From Alkalimonas sp. (GTDB taxonomy: Bacteria; Pseudomonadota; Gammaproteobacteria; Enterobacterales; Alteromonadaceae): DNA of 5,422 nucleotides. Below the pieces are notes generated by a model, which was given only the letters and a program-made list of their open reading frames with translations, searched no databases and was not told where the DNA came from. Numbering within the stretch: the stretch's first letter is position 1; every line of letters begins with the position of its first letter. The DNA lies in assembly GCA_022565655.1 (NCBI GenBank), contig JAIUMG010000230.1, forward strand, positions 1 through 5,422. Direction: 5' to 3'. The position numbers and the translations under genes were made by a program. This document shows positions 1-5,422 of this stretch, piece after piece.

Positions 1-55
1 CAACACTCAACACTCAACACTCAACACTCAACACTCAACACTCAACACTCAACAC
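1..55. repeat. Heptamer tandem repeat (CAACACT)n, cut by the window edge
   Basis: Seven perfect copies of CAACACT are followed by a six-base partial copy (CAACAC) before the sequence changes to GCCGCC. The array starts at base 1, so its full length is unknown. It contains the last sense codon (TGT) and the TGA stop of ubiV, which is read from the other strand. Read leftwards as AGTGTTG, the array gives a stop every 21 bases in each frame. Read rightwards it is open in all three frames. The perfect identity of the copies points to recent slippage or expansion. Confidence 0.97.
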
Positions 56-921
56 GCCGCCATACCAGCCAGTTGCAACCAATAGCCGTTGCAATCGCCG
101 TTAGGTAAGGGGAGTGGTGCTTGACCTTGCCGATTGGCTTGAAACTTTGCCAGCCAGTCAAAGGTCCCTTCATGCTGCGGGCTCAGCCGGATGATGTCAA
201 CCAGGTCGTGCATTTCTGGTAGTTGGTTTATTAAATTGTATCGATCGCCAGATTGAGTCTGAATGCCGTTTAACACAAATATCTGTTTGCCATCCTGACT
301 GGTTACTTTACGCCCTTTAGGGTACTTGATGCAGCATAGCTCGCACTGATCTTTGCTACGATTTTCCGAACGAGCAGTAAAGCAGCGGCCCGACCAGGCC
401 AATGGTAAATGGCCGAAAGCCAACAGCTCGGTTTGAAAGCAATCACGAATGTCCTGAATGCAGCTTTGGCTCAAAAGATCACGCAGCCATTGCCCCGATA
501 ACTCGGTTGGCACAACCCAACGTTGCAGACCCATACCGACCAATCGCCGCAATGCATGTTGGCTATAACATGAAATCGCCGGACCACAAACAAAGGTTAT
601 GCCCTGCTCTTGCAGCATCTGGATGGCGCCCACATCATTGGCTTCTACCAGAAAATCACCATTGTCGCAGTACCGGCGCAATTCGCGTAGCTCGGATGGT
701 GCTTCTAGCAACGTCATGGTGGATAAACAAACTTGCTTGCCTGCTTCGCGCAGCTGATGAGCGATGGCCAAATAATCGGCCAGTTTCAGCTCGCGCCGTT
801 TGCTGCAGACGGTTTCACCCAGGTAGACGATATCCACAGTGGACTCAGCCGCCTGGCGGTAAAATGCTTGCACCTGGGGTTTTGGCCAGAAGTATTGAAT
901 TGGACCAAGAGAAAATTTCAT
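49..921 (-). CDS. ubiV: UbiV, O2-independent ubiquinone biosynthesis 4Fe-4S protein (U32 family)
   Basis: UbiV (formerly YhbV) pairs with UbiU to hydroxylate the ubiquinone ring without oxygen; in E. coli the heterodimer uses prephenate as oxygen donor. The 290-residue product is close to the usual length (about 290). It opens with a typical N-terminus, MKFSLGPIQYFWPK. Its cysteines at 39, 180, 193 and 197 fall exactly at the positions known to bind the 4Fe-4S cluster of E. coli UbiV; an extra Cys at 196 makes a CELCC motif. The ATG start is supported by GGAG (928-931) six bases upstream. The gene lies 10 bp after ubiU on the same strand, so the two are almost certainly co-transcribed. The stop codon lies inside a heptamer tandem repeat, and no hairpin terminator is visible before the window edge. 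The UbiV assignment, rather than another U32 protein, is secure from the cysteine pattern and the ubiU/ubiT neighbours. Confidence 0.96.
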   Translation of the reverse strand: MKFSLGPIQYFWPKPQVQAFYRQAAESTVDIVYLGETVCSKRRELKLADYLAIAHQLREAGKQVCLSTMTLLEAPSELRELRRYCDNGDFLVEANDVGAIQMLQEQGITFVCGPAISCYSQHALRRLVGMGLQRWVVPTELSGQWLRDLLSQSCIQDIRDCFQTELLAFGHLPLAWSGRCFTARSENRSKDQCELCCIKYPKGRKVTSQDGKQIFVLNGIQTQSGDRYNLINQLPEMHDLVDIIRLSPQHEGTFDWLAKFQANRQGQAPLPLPNGDCNGYWLQLAGMAAC

Positions 922-931
922 TTATGACTCC

Positions 932-1924
932 TTATTTCCAGGAACGGTGATAAGCGCCCAAGGTGGTCTGGCTGCCTTCCGACAGACTAGCCAGTACATG
1001 TTGCCAGTTGGCTTGCACGGCGAAGTGCTCTGGGTCTTGCAGTAAGGTATCGATGGCCTGGCGCCAGACTTTGGTCAGCTGAGCTACATAGGCCGGGCTG
1101 CGCTGACGGCCTTCAATTTTCAGCGATACGATGCCTTCTTTGTACAGCTCGGGCAGCAAGCTGAGGGTATTTAAGCTGGTGGGTTCTTCCAGCACATGGT
1201 AACGCTCGCCATCAACATCAAAACGGCCTTTACACAGCGTCGGGTAACCGGCGGTTTCATCCGGCGCAAAGCGGTCAATCAAGACGTCATTTAAACGCGA
1301 TTCCAGCAGTTCGTCTCGCTCTTCCCATCGTACGAAAGCGGCAGGCGAGCAAGCTCCGGCGGTATTGGGCGATTCGCCGGTTAAATAGGAGCTTAAATAG
1401 CAGCGGCCTTCCGCCATAATGCACAGGCTGCCGAAGGCAAATACTTCCAGATCTATGCTGCAACTGCGCGCCAGCGTCCGTACCTGTTGCATCGACAGCA
1501 CCCGTGGCAGCACCACCCGCGAAATATCGTACTGGCGATAAAACTCGATGGCAGCGGCATTGGTGGCCGATGCCTGCACCGACAAATGTCGCTCCACCTT
1601 TGGATAGCGCTCGGCGGCATAGCCGAGTACGGCGATATCGGCCAGGATCAGCGCATCTGCACCGGCCCGTACGGCGCTATCTACTGCATCCTGCCAGCGT
1701 TGCCAGCTTTGTGGGTGGGCAAAGGTGTTAATGGCTACATGCAACTTACGGCCATAGCGATGCACGTAATTGGCGGCTTCTTTGAGTTTCAGCTGATCCA
1801 GGTTCAGCCCAGTAAAGTGCCGAGCATTGGTTTCATCTTTTAAGCCGACATAAACGGCATCAGCGCCATGTTCAATAGCGGCTTTTAAGGCTGGCACACT
1901 GCCAGCCGGGCAGAGTAATTCCAT
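932..1924 (-). CDS. ubiU: UbiU, O2-independent ubiquinone biosynthesis 4Fe-4S protein (U32 family)
   Basis: UbiU (formerly YhbU) is the partner of UbiV in anaerobic ring hydroxylation of ubiquinone precursors. The 330-residue product starts MELLCPAGS, typical of peptidase U32 proteins. It carries the U32 signature around residues 160-178 (E-V-F-x-F-G-S-L-C, then G-R-C-Y-L-S). Cysteines at 168, 175, 192 and 231 match, offset by one, the four cluster ligands known for E. coli UbiU (169, 176, 193, 232). Despite the family name, members of this branch act in ring hydroxylation rather than proteolysis. The ATG start has GGGAG (1930-1934) five bases upstream. It is the first gene of the ubiUV operon and is divergent from ubiT across 129 bp containing an FNR-type box centred about 61 bp upstream of the start, so induction under low oxygen is likely. 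No damage is seen. Confidence 0.96.
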   Translation of the reverse strand: MELLCPAGSVPALKAAIEHGADAVYVGLKDETNARHFTGLNLDQLKLKEAANYVHRYGRKLHVAINTFAHPQSWQRWQDAVDSAVRAGADALILADIAVLGYAAERYPKVERHLSVQASATNAAAIEFYRQYDISRVVLPRVLSMQQVRTLARSCSIDLEVFAFGSLCIMAEGRCYLSSYLTGESPNTAGACSPAAFVRWEERDELLESRLNDVLIDRFAPDETAGYPTLCKGRFDVDGERYHVLEEPTSLNTLSLLPELYKEGIVSLKIEGRQRSPAYVAQLTKVWRQAIDTLLQDPEHFAVQANWQHVLASLSEGSQTTLGAYHRSWK

Positions 1925-1950
1925 ACGAACTCCCGCGTGATCTAGTGCTC

Positions 1951-1956
1951 AGTCTG
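1951..1956 (-). promoter_or_regulatory. Possible weak -10 element of the ubiUV promoter
   Basis: On the minus strand CAGACT matches the -10 consensus at only three of six bases, but it sits where a class II FNR promoter would place it relative to the box at 1979-1992. The predicted start is near 1944, giving a leader of about 20 bases that includes GGGAG. This call rests mainly on spacing and is tentative. Confidence 0.25.
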
Positions 1957-1978
1957 ACAGTCAGCAAAGCACAAAACC

Positions 1979-1992
1979 TTGATGTAGATTAA
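1979..1992. promoter_or_regulatory. FNR/ANR-type binding site shared by ubiUV and ubiT-sirB2
   Basis: The sequence TTGATGTAGATTAA matches the FNR/ANR consensus TTGAT-N4-ATCAA at 9 of 10 defined positions, with one T for C in the right half. Its centre (1985.5) is about 41 bp upstream of the start site expected from the ubiT -10 at 2014-2019. It is also about 41 bp from a possible ubiU start near 1944. That spacing is the one known for class II FNR activation, where the regulator overlaps the -35 region. Both flanking operons serve anaerobic ubiquinone synthesis, which fits. Activation is inferred from position and sequence only. Confidence 0.75.
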
Positions 1993-2013
1993 ACTGGCAG
2001 CGATTGATTTCAG

Positions 2014-2019
2014 TATCAT
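2014..2019 (+). promoter_or_regulatory. Predicted -10 element of the ubiT promoter
   Basis: TATCAT differs from the sigma-70 consensus TATAAT at one base. Transcription would start near 2026, leaving a leader of about 28 bases with GGAAG (2042-2046) seven bases before the ubiT ATG. No good -35 hexamer lies 17 bp upstream; the FNR-type box lies there instead, as expected for an activator-dependent promoter. Confidence 0.55.
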
Positions 2020-2053
2020 CAGTGTACCGGATAAATTCTTTGGAAGTTATTGA

Positions 2054-2560
2054 ATGATAAATAAAAAATGGCTTATTCAACAAGTGGTAGGCCGCGGGCC
2101 ATTGTGGGTAGGCACGGCATTAAAGTACCTGCCTAAGCCCGTTAGCAGCTTTGGGCTTGAGCAACAATTAAACTTGTTTTTCAGGCCTGAACTGCAGCAA
2201 GGCGAGTTGGATTTTCTGGTCGGTAAAACAGTCAAGGTCGAAGTTCCGGATCTGCAGTTTCAGTTTTATCTGCAATTACACAACAAGCGGCTGCGCGTCA
2301 CGGCGCAGCAGGATAGCGAAGATGTGCTGTTTCGCGCCATCAGTAGCGATTTACTGCGGCTCATTACCCAGCAAGCCGACCCGGATACCTTGTTTTTTCG
2401 TCGCAAGCTGGCACTACTCGGCGATACCGAACTGGCGCTGGCCATCAAAAACCTGCTCGATACCATAGAGCTGGGCGAACGCCTGCCAAGACCACTGGCA
2501 AGATTAATGAATCAAGTTGCGCAAGCGGTACCGGAAATGGTAGTAAAGCAGGTAGGTTAA
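2054..2560 (+). CDS. ubiT: UbiT, SCP2-domain accessory factor of O2-independent ubiquinone synthesis
   Basis: UbiT (formerly YhbT) is a small SCP2-type lipid-binding protein required with UbiU and UbiV for anaerobic ubiquinone synthesis. It is thought to bind the polyprenylated intermediates, as UbiJ does in the aerobic route. The 168-residue product is close to the E. coli protein (about 174). It has a basic N-terminal segment (about 1-45), an SCP2 fold (about 46-140) and a short helical tail. The strongly conserved stretch around residues 112-138 includes ADPDTLFFRRKL, then GDTEL, then an IKNLLDTIE helix. The ATG start has GGAAG seven bases upstream. It is divergent from ubiUV, with an FNR-type box and a good -10 between them. 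It lies 21 bp before the SirB2-family gene on the same strand, which suggests one transcript. The assignment rests on domain pattern plus the ubiUV neighbours. Confidence 0.93.
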   Translation: MINKKWLIQQVVGRGPLWVGTALKYLPKPVSSFGLEQQLNLFFRPELQQGELDFLVGKTVKVEVPDLQFQFYLQLHNKRLRVTAQQDSEDVLFRAISSDLLRLITQQADPDTLFFRRKLALLGDTELALAIKNLLDTIELGERLPRPLARLMNQVAQAVPEMVVKQVG

Positions 2561-2581
2561 TTTAAACGTATAAGGAACCCC

Positions 2582-2962
2582 ATGGAATACTATGTTCCGA
2601 TGAAGCATCTGCATATGCTGTTTGCTTACCTGACGGCGCTGCTGTTTACTTTACGCCTGGTGCTGGATGCGCTTGGCAAGCCTGGCTGGCGCCAGACACC
2701 GCTGCGTTTTATCCCGCATATCAATGATACTTTGCTGCTGGTATTTGCCTTGGCGTTGCTGTTTGTTGGGCCCTGGCAGCTGTTTAGTCATGGCTGGCTG
2801 GCGCTGAAAATTGTGCTGCTGTTTGGTTACATAGGGGCAGGCATGGTGGCGCTAAAGCAAACCAGGCCTAAAGGGATGCGAATTGGTTTTGCTGTGTTAG
2901 CGCTGGCCTTGTTGGCAGCAATTTTTCATCTGGCCACGACCAAACCGATGCTGTTTGGGTAA
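2582..2962 (+). CDS. SirB2-family integral membrane protein
   Basis: This 126-residue protein resembles the SirB2 family (old label: invasion gene expression up-regulator), whose biochemical role I do not know to be established. It has about four membrane helices, near residues 11-30, 49-65, 71-91 and 101-118. Family-like features are the N-terminal K-H-L-H-M motif (His9, His11), I-P-H-I-N-D-T (His46) and a late membrane His116. The ATG at 2582 is chosen because AAGGA (2572-2576) lies five bases upstream; the in-frame ATG at codon 7 has no such site. It follows ubiT by 21 bp and is probably co-transcribed, so it may be induced with ubiquinone synthesis under low oxygen. Its stop lies only 4 bp from the stop of the convergent gene. 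A link to quinones or respiration is a guess from context. The family call is fairly firm, the function open. Confidence 0.85.
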   Translation: MEYYVPMKHLHMLFAYLTALLFTLRLVLDALGKPGWRQTPLRFIPHINDTLLLVFALALLFVGPWQLFSHGWLALKIVLLFGYIGAGMVALKQTRPKGMRIGFAVLALALLAAIFHLATTKPMLFG

Positions 2963-2966
2963 GCTT

Positions 2967-3368
2967 TTACTGAAACTGCAATAACTCACCTTGTTTATTC
3001 ACTGCCAGAAAGCTGGCTACCTGGCCTGCTTCGATACGCTGCACCATCAGCTTTAATGGTTGCTCAGCCTGGTCGGAGTTGGGCGGGAAGCCGCCGCGGC
3101 CGTCCATGCTGGTGATAAAAGCAATATCCCAACCTAGTTCGGTTCGTTTGGATTCTTCGACAAAAGCAGTGAAGTCGGTCACTTCTTCCGGCAGTTTATC
3201 CACGCATAGCACTGGTTCCAGATAACCGCCGTTACCCTGCTCAAACCGTTGGCGCTGTTCATCCGTGGCTTCTTTTGCCAATTGCATTTTGGTCAGCACA
3301 AACAACAGACGTTGTGGTTCTGATTGTTGGGTGGCCATTTCGATAAATTGTGAGTAGGTTTCTATCAT
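2967..3368 (-). CDS. Conserved hypothetical protein, 133 aa
   Basis: This soluble, acidic 133-residue protein has no signal peptide or membrane segment. From memory it resembles a family of about 130 residues in beta- and gammaproteobacteria that shares E-P-Q-R-L-L-F-V near the start, C-V-D-K-x-P-E-E in the middle (about 55-62), W-D-I-A-F and a G-R-G-G-x-x-P motif (about 91-97), and an A-S-F-L-A-V-x-x-x-G end. Some relatives carry the database name ribonucleotide reductase subunit alpha. Nothing here supports that: the length is far too short and there is no radical or catalytic motif. The ATG has AGGAAG (3374-3379) five bases upstream. It converges on the SirB2 gene with a 4-bp gap, so their transcripts must overlap or share termination. 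It is probably transcribed from its own promoter (3434-3462). The gene is surely real; its function is unknown. Confidence 0.82.
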   Translation of the reverse strand: MIETYSQFIEMATQQSEPQRLLFVLTKMQLAKEATDEQRQRFEQGNGGYLEPVLCVDKLPEEVTDFTAFVEESKRTELGWDIAFITSMDGRGGFPPNSDQAEQPLKLMVQRIEAGQVASFLAVNKQGELLQFQ

Positions 3369-3395
3369 CGCTGCTTCCTGTATAGGTCATCACCT

Positions 3396-3416
3396 TGTCT
3401 GAACGAAAGCCAGACA
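3396..3416 (-). other. Small inverted repeat in the leader of the 133-aa gene
   Basis: TGTCTG (3396-3401) and its exact complement CAGACA (3411-3416) are separated by nine bases. The repeat lies between the predicted promoter and the ribosome binding site of the 133-aa gene. It could be an operator or a short leader hairpin. Six-base arms are easily found by chance. Confidence 0.25.
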
Positions 3417-3433
3417 GAGCAAATATTAAGTGC

Positions 3434-3462
3434 AGTGTAGCAGGAGCATAGCTGCATGCCGA
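3434..3462 (-). promoter_or_regulatory. Predicted sigma-70 promoter for the 133-aa gene
   Basis: On the minus strand a -35-like TCGGCA (3457-3462) and a -10-like TACACT (3434-3439) are separated by exactly 17 bp. Each matches consensus at four of six bases. The -10 is preceded by TGC, which makes an extended -10. Transcription would begin near 3427 and give a leader of about 60 bases. The prediction comes from pattern alone. Confidence 0.35.
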
Positions 3463-3474
3463 TGGATTAATAAT

Positions 3475-3500
3475 GGTAGGCGCTACCTCATTTTAGGTAG
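3475..3500 (-). terminator. Possible weak terminator after the 75-aa gene, two overlapping hairpins
   Basis: Just past the stop of the 75-aa gene, the minus-strand transcript can form CTACCT-(6 nt)-AGGTAG (3483-3500). Alternatively it can form GGTAG-CGC-CTACC (3475-3487). The two share a strand and exclude each other. The second is followed by ATTATTAAT, which is AT-rich but not a true U run. It is plausible as a weak terminator or a processing site, no more. Confidence 0.3.
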
Positions 3501-3501
3501 G

Positions 3502-3729
3502 TTAGCGGACTTCTTCCCCTGAGGAATAAAGTGCTACGCAACGCACGACATACGATATTTTTAATGTGGTGGCAAACAGGATCATGCTGATATGGCCGGT
3601 AAGTTGTTGTGCCATGCTAAAGTGTTCGGCATAAGGGTAACTCACCAGCGTAGCTGCAACAAAGCAACTAAGGCTTACGGCTAAACCCGTATTGGCTGCC
3701 CAATACAAGCGTTTGATAATAGGGGACAT
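3502..3729 (-). CDS. Small two-helix membrane protein, 75 aa, unknown function
   Basis: The product has two predicted membrane helices, about residues 9-31 and 41-64. They are joined by a short loop (S-Y-P-Y-A-E-H-F) and framed by a basic N-terminus (K6, R7) and a charged C-terminus. Polar residues inside or beside the helices (His36, His46, Lys57, Arg63) and Cys22 and Cys64 are notable, but I recognise no known motif. The ATG is preceded by a perfect AGGAGG (3735-3740) at five bases, strong evidence that the gene is translated. It follows nrdD on the same strand but is separated by a hairpin terminator and a 189-bp gap, so it probably has its own promoter; I found no convincing one. The sequence feels like a conserved small protein of Alteromonadales, but I cannot name a family. 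A role in anaerobic metabolism is only suggested by its neighbours. Confidence 0.75.
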   Translation of the reverse strand: MSPIIKRLYWAANTGLAVSLSCFVAATLVSYPYAEHFSMAQQLTGHISMILFATTLKISYVVRCVALYSSGEEVR

Positions 3730-3873
3730 GGCCGCCTCCTCGTGTCTGAATTGATTGAGTAATACCGATACAGTACAAGGATAATGCCAGGAGTTATATC
3801 ATTGATTATTAATGGGTTTATTTGGTGGTGGGTTTATAATACCTTGCCGAGTCGGGTCTTTTATACCGTGCAT

Positions 3874-3911
3874 GGTAAAATTAACCCTGCCGCCCGTAAC
3901 GGCCAACAGGG
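3874..3911 (-). terminator. Rho-independent terminator of nrdD
   Basis: Eight bases past the nrdD stop codon, the minus strand folds into a 27-base hairpin. CCCTG (3907-3911) pairs with CAGGG (3885-3889). Below the loop TTA the stem continues with GCC-G/C-GG-type pairs, two G-U pairs and one mismatch. TTAATTTT follows directly (3877-3884). Position and strand fit the end of nrdD transcription, although the U tract is broken by AA. Confidence 0.65.
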
Positions 3912-3918
3912 TCGATAC

Positions 3919-5422
3919 TCAAGCCAGCTCGGTTTGTGCCAGGTTATCTACAGCACTGTTTTTCTGGGAGGTGCGATGATAATGACGCAGCGCATGCTCT
4001 TTGCGTCGACCGCTGCTAAAGGCCGATACTCGTTTTAAGTAACCAATCACCCGGGTGCCGTGATCGACATCCAGGCTACCGCAACTGTTGCAGTGGTGCA
4101 GGGTGCGTTTATCAATGGCCTCACACTGGTTGCAGATGGTAATTTTCACATTCACGCAGAAGTAGTTGCAGCCGGTATGGGCGGCGATATTCAGCATCGC
4201 CAGATAGCCGTCTTCATCCAGTTTTTCATCCAGATTCAGATGCAGCGCCGAGCCACCATCGAGGTAATCCAGCAGCTCTTTGCCATGCAACTGAAATTTA
4301 TCCAGCGCGTTGGTCTGCTCATCCTCTACCACATAAAAGTAAGAGTTGTAGCAATCGCGCGGTACCTGGTAGCCGTTTTCTCTATCCCATTTTGCATTTT
4401 TCACCCCCAGGTTTTCTGCCGGCACAAATTCGGTATTAAACAGATAGCCGTATTTGGCTTTGGCGGCTTTATTGGCATCAAAAATAATTTTCAGCTGCTT
4501 ACGAACAAAAGCAATGTACTCCGGGTTGTTGCTGGCTACCAGCCCCTGAGATTCAGCGGCTTCTACCATGCCATTGATGCCGATGGTCAGAAATTGCTTA
4601 TCCAGCGAAATAAAACCAGCGTCGTACACGGTGAGTAAACCAGCCGCCAAATACTCCTCCATCAGCTTGCGGTAGGCTACCTGGTACTTGTGGATCTTGT
4701 CGATTTCGGTGGTCAGATCGCGGCCATCCTGTACCAGCCGGTTCATATTGACGGTAATCACATTGATGGAGCCGGTGGCGACCCCGCCAGCACCGAGCGA
4801 GTAAGAAAAGGTGTTATCGCTGATCTCACTGCGCAGCCGGCAGCAAGAGGCTAATGAGTCGGCATTGTCCGACAGATAGACAAAGAAGGAGCTGTCGTTG
4901 GCCAACTGCCTGGCCATGCTTTTGGCAAAGTGCTGATCTTTACACTGGCCTTGCTCGGTTAGCATGGCTACCGTGACCACCGGGAAGGTCAGAATGGTTT
5001 TTTTGCGCTCCTCATTAAACCAATCGAGGAAAAAGTGCTGCAGTGCACCCACCGAGTGCCAGTCTGGTTTGCTAAACTCCTCATCCGGGAACACAAAGCT
5101 GCCGAACATGCTGTCGAAGTAATGCTGATCGTACACCGAAATATTCCAGAACACGCTTTGATAGCCACGGGCGGCGGCAGGCTGGTTCAATGCATAGACC
5201 ACATGCTGTAAGTGATTGGCGATTAGTTTAGGGTGGGTTTGCAGGTAGTTATCGCCATAGTCTTTACGGGCAAAGTAGTCGAAGTAGGTCAGAAACTCGA
5301 CGGTAGCAACAGCACCGGCAAACTGGCTGCTGATGGCAAACACAAAGTTAACGAAACAGCCACAGAACGACTCCAGATGCTTTGGCGCTTTCGACTCACC
5401 GCCGAGCTTGGTCAGGCCATCA
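3919..5422 (-). CDS. nrdD: Anaerobic (class III) ribonucleoside-triphosphate reductase, 5' end beyond the window
   Basis: NrdD reduces ribonucleotides to deoxyribonucleotides without oxygen, using a glycyl radical made by the activase NrdG. The reading frame stays open to the right edge: upstream of the GTG at 5341-5343 it continues for 26 codons (DGLTKLGGESKAPKHL, then SFCGCF), so that GTG is an internal Val, not the start. About 500 residues are present, against roughly 600-700 for the whole family member, so the N-terminal part including any ATP-cone is missing. Numbered from the first codon in the window, the likely thiyl-radical cysteine is Cys194 in S-C-C-R-L-R. Four zinc-site cysteines lie at 430, 433, 444 and 447 (CNQC and CNSC). 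The glycyl-radical residue is Gly460 in R-V-I-G-Y-L. A 40-residue tail follows. All key residues are intact. A hairpin terminator follows immediately, and no nrdG lies downstream in this window. Confidence 0.96.
   Translation of the reverse strand, partial: DGLTKLGGESKAPKHLESFCGCFVNFVFAISSQFAGAVATVEFLTYFDYFARKDYGDNYLQTHPKLIANHLQHVVYALNQPAAARGYQSVFWNISVYDQHYFDSMFGSFVFPDEEFSKPDWHSVGALQHFFLDWFNEERKKTILTFPVVTVAMLTEQGQCKDQHFAKSMARQLANDSSFFVYLSDNADSLASCCRLRSEISDNTFSYSLGAGGVATGSINVITVNMNRLVQDGRDLTTEIDKIHKYQVAYRKLMEEYLAAGLLTVYDAGFISLDKQFLTIGINGMVEAAESQGLVASNNPEYIAFVRKQLKIIFDANKAAKAKYGYLFNTEFVPAENLGVKNAKWDRENGYQVPRDCYNSYFYVVEDEQTNALDKFQLHGKELLDYLDGGSALHLNLDEKLDEDGYLAMLNIAAHTGCNYFCVNVKITICNQCEAIDKRTLHHCNSCGSLDVDHGTRVIGYLKRVSAFSSGRRKEHALRHYHRTSQKNSAVDNLAQTELA

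Noticed and set aside
402..950. Plus-strand 182-codon open frame, and smaller ones at 733-927, 1487-1843 and 1504-1731
   Set aside because: All are antisense to ubiV or ubiU, whose cysteine ligands and signatures prove the minus-strand reading; no ribosome binding or family support.
2004..2020. Second TTGAT...ATCA pair near the ubiT promoter
   Set aside because: The half-sites are six bases apart instead of four, and the right half overlaps the predicted -10.
2266..2466. Minus-strand 66-codon frame inside ubiT
   Set aside because: It is antisense to the SCP2 core of ubiT and is low-complexity Ser/Arg-rich, typical of a shadow frame.
3750..3763. Possible FNR-type box upstream of the 75-aa gene (TTGATTGAGTAATA)
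   Set aside because: Only one half-site (TTGAT) is good; the other half matches poorly, so it falls short of a credible site.
3784..4038. Plus-strand 84-codon reading frame with a hydrophobic, Trp-rich N-terminus
   Set aside because: It runs through the nrdD terminator and antisense to the conserved zinc and glycyl-radical end of nrdD; AAGGA is only 2 bases from its ATG, and the sequence resembles no protein I know.
4060..4638. Plus-strand 192-codon open frame
   Set aside because: It lies entirely antisense to the conserved core of nrdD and is best explained as a shadow of that gene's codon pattern.
5341..5343. GTG as the start codon of nrdD
   Set aside because: The frame continues upstream to the window edge with conserved NrdD sequence (LTKLGGESKAPKHL), so this codon is an internal valine and the gene is partial.

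Overview
The window looks like chromosomal DNA of a facultatively anaerobic gammaproteobacterium. The protein flavour and gene set resemble the Alteromonadales/Chromatiaceae group (Rheinheimera, Alishewanella, Arsukibacterium type). That placement rests on memory of such proteins, not on a search. Base composition appears even across the window, and I see no mobile element, tRNA, rRNA or CRISPR array.

Layout, left to right. A (CAACACT)n heptamer array fills bases 1-55 and runs off the left edge; it contains the last codon and stop of ubiV. On the minus strand, ubiU (932-1924) and ubiV (49-921) form a two-gene operon. Divergent from it on the plus strand are ubiT (2054-2560) and a SirB2-family membrane protein gene (2582-2962). 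The 129-bp divergent region carries a near-consensus FNR/ANR-type box at 1979-1992. It sits about 41 bp upstream of a good -10 for ubiT and at a similar distance from a weaker -10 for ubiU. Converging on sirB2 from the right is a 133-codon conserved hypothetical (2967-3368, minus). Next come a 75-codon two-helix membrane protein (3502-3729, minus) and the 3' two thirds of nrdD, the class III anaerobic ribonucleotide reductase (3919-5422, minus). nrdD enters from the right edge and ends at a hairpin terminator.

The theme is life without oxygen. UbiU, UbiV and UbiT make ubiquinone by the O2-independent route: UbiU/UbiV are 4Fe-4S hydroxylation proteins and UbiT is an SCP2-type lipid-binding accessory factor. 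NrdD supplies deoxynucleotides anaerobically by glycyl-radical chemistry. The three small unassigned genes (SirB2-like, 133 aa and 75 aa) sit between these two systems and may belong to the same physiology, but only by association. All iron-sulfur, zinc, thiyl and glycyl-radical residues that I could check are present, so the main genes look functional.

I do not see a clear-cut undescribed system. The points most worth following are the shared FNR-type site, the ubiT-sirB2 pairing, the heptamer array over the ubiV stop codon, and the absence of nrdG directly downstream of nrdD.
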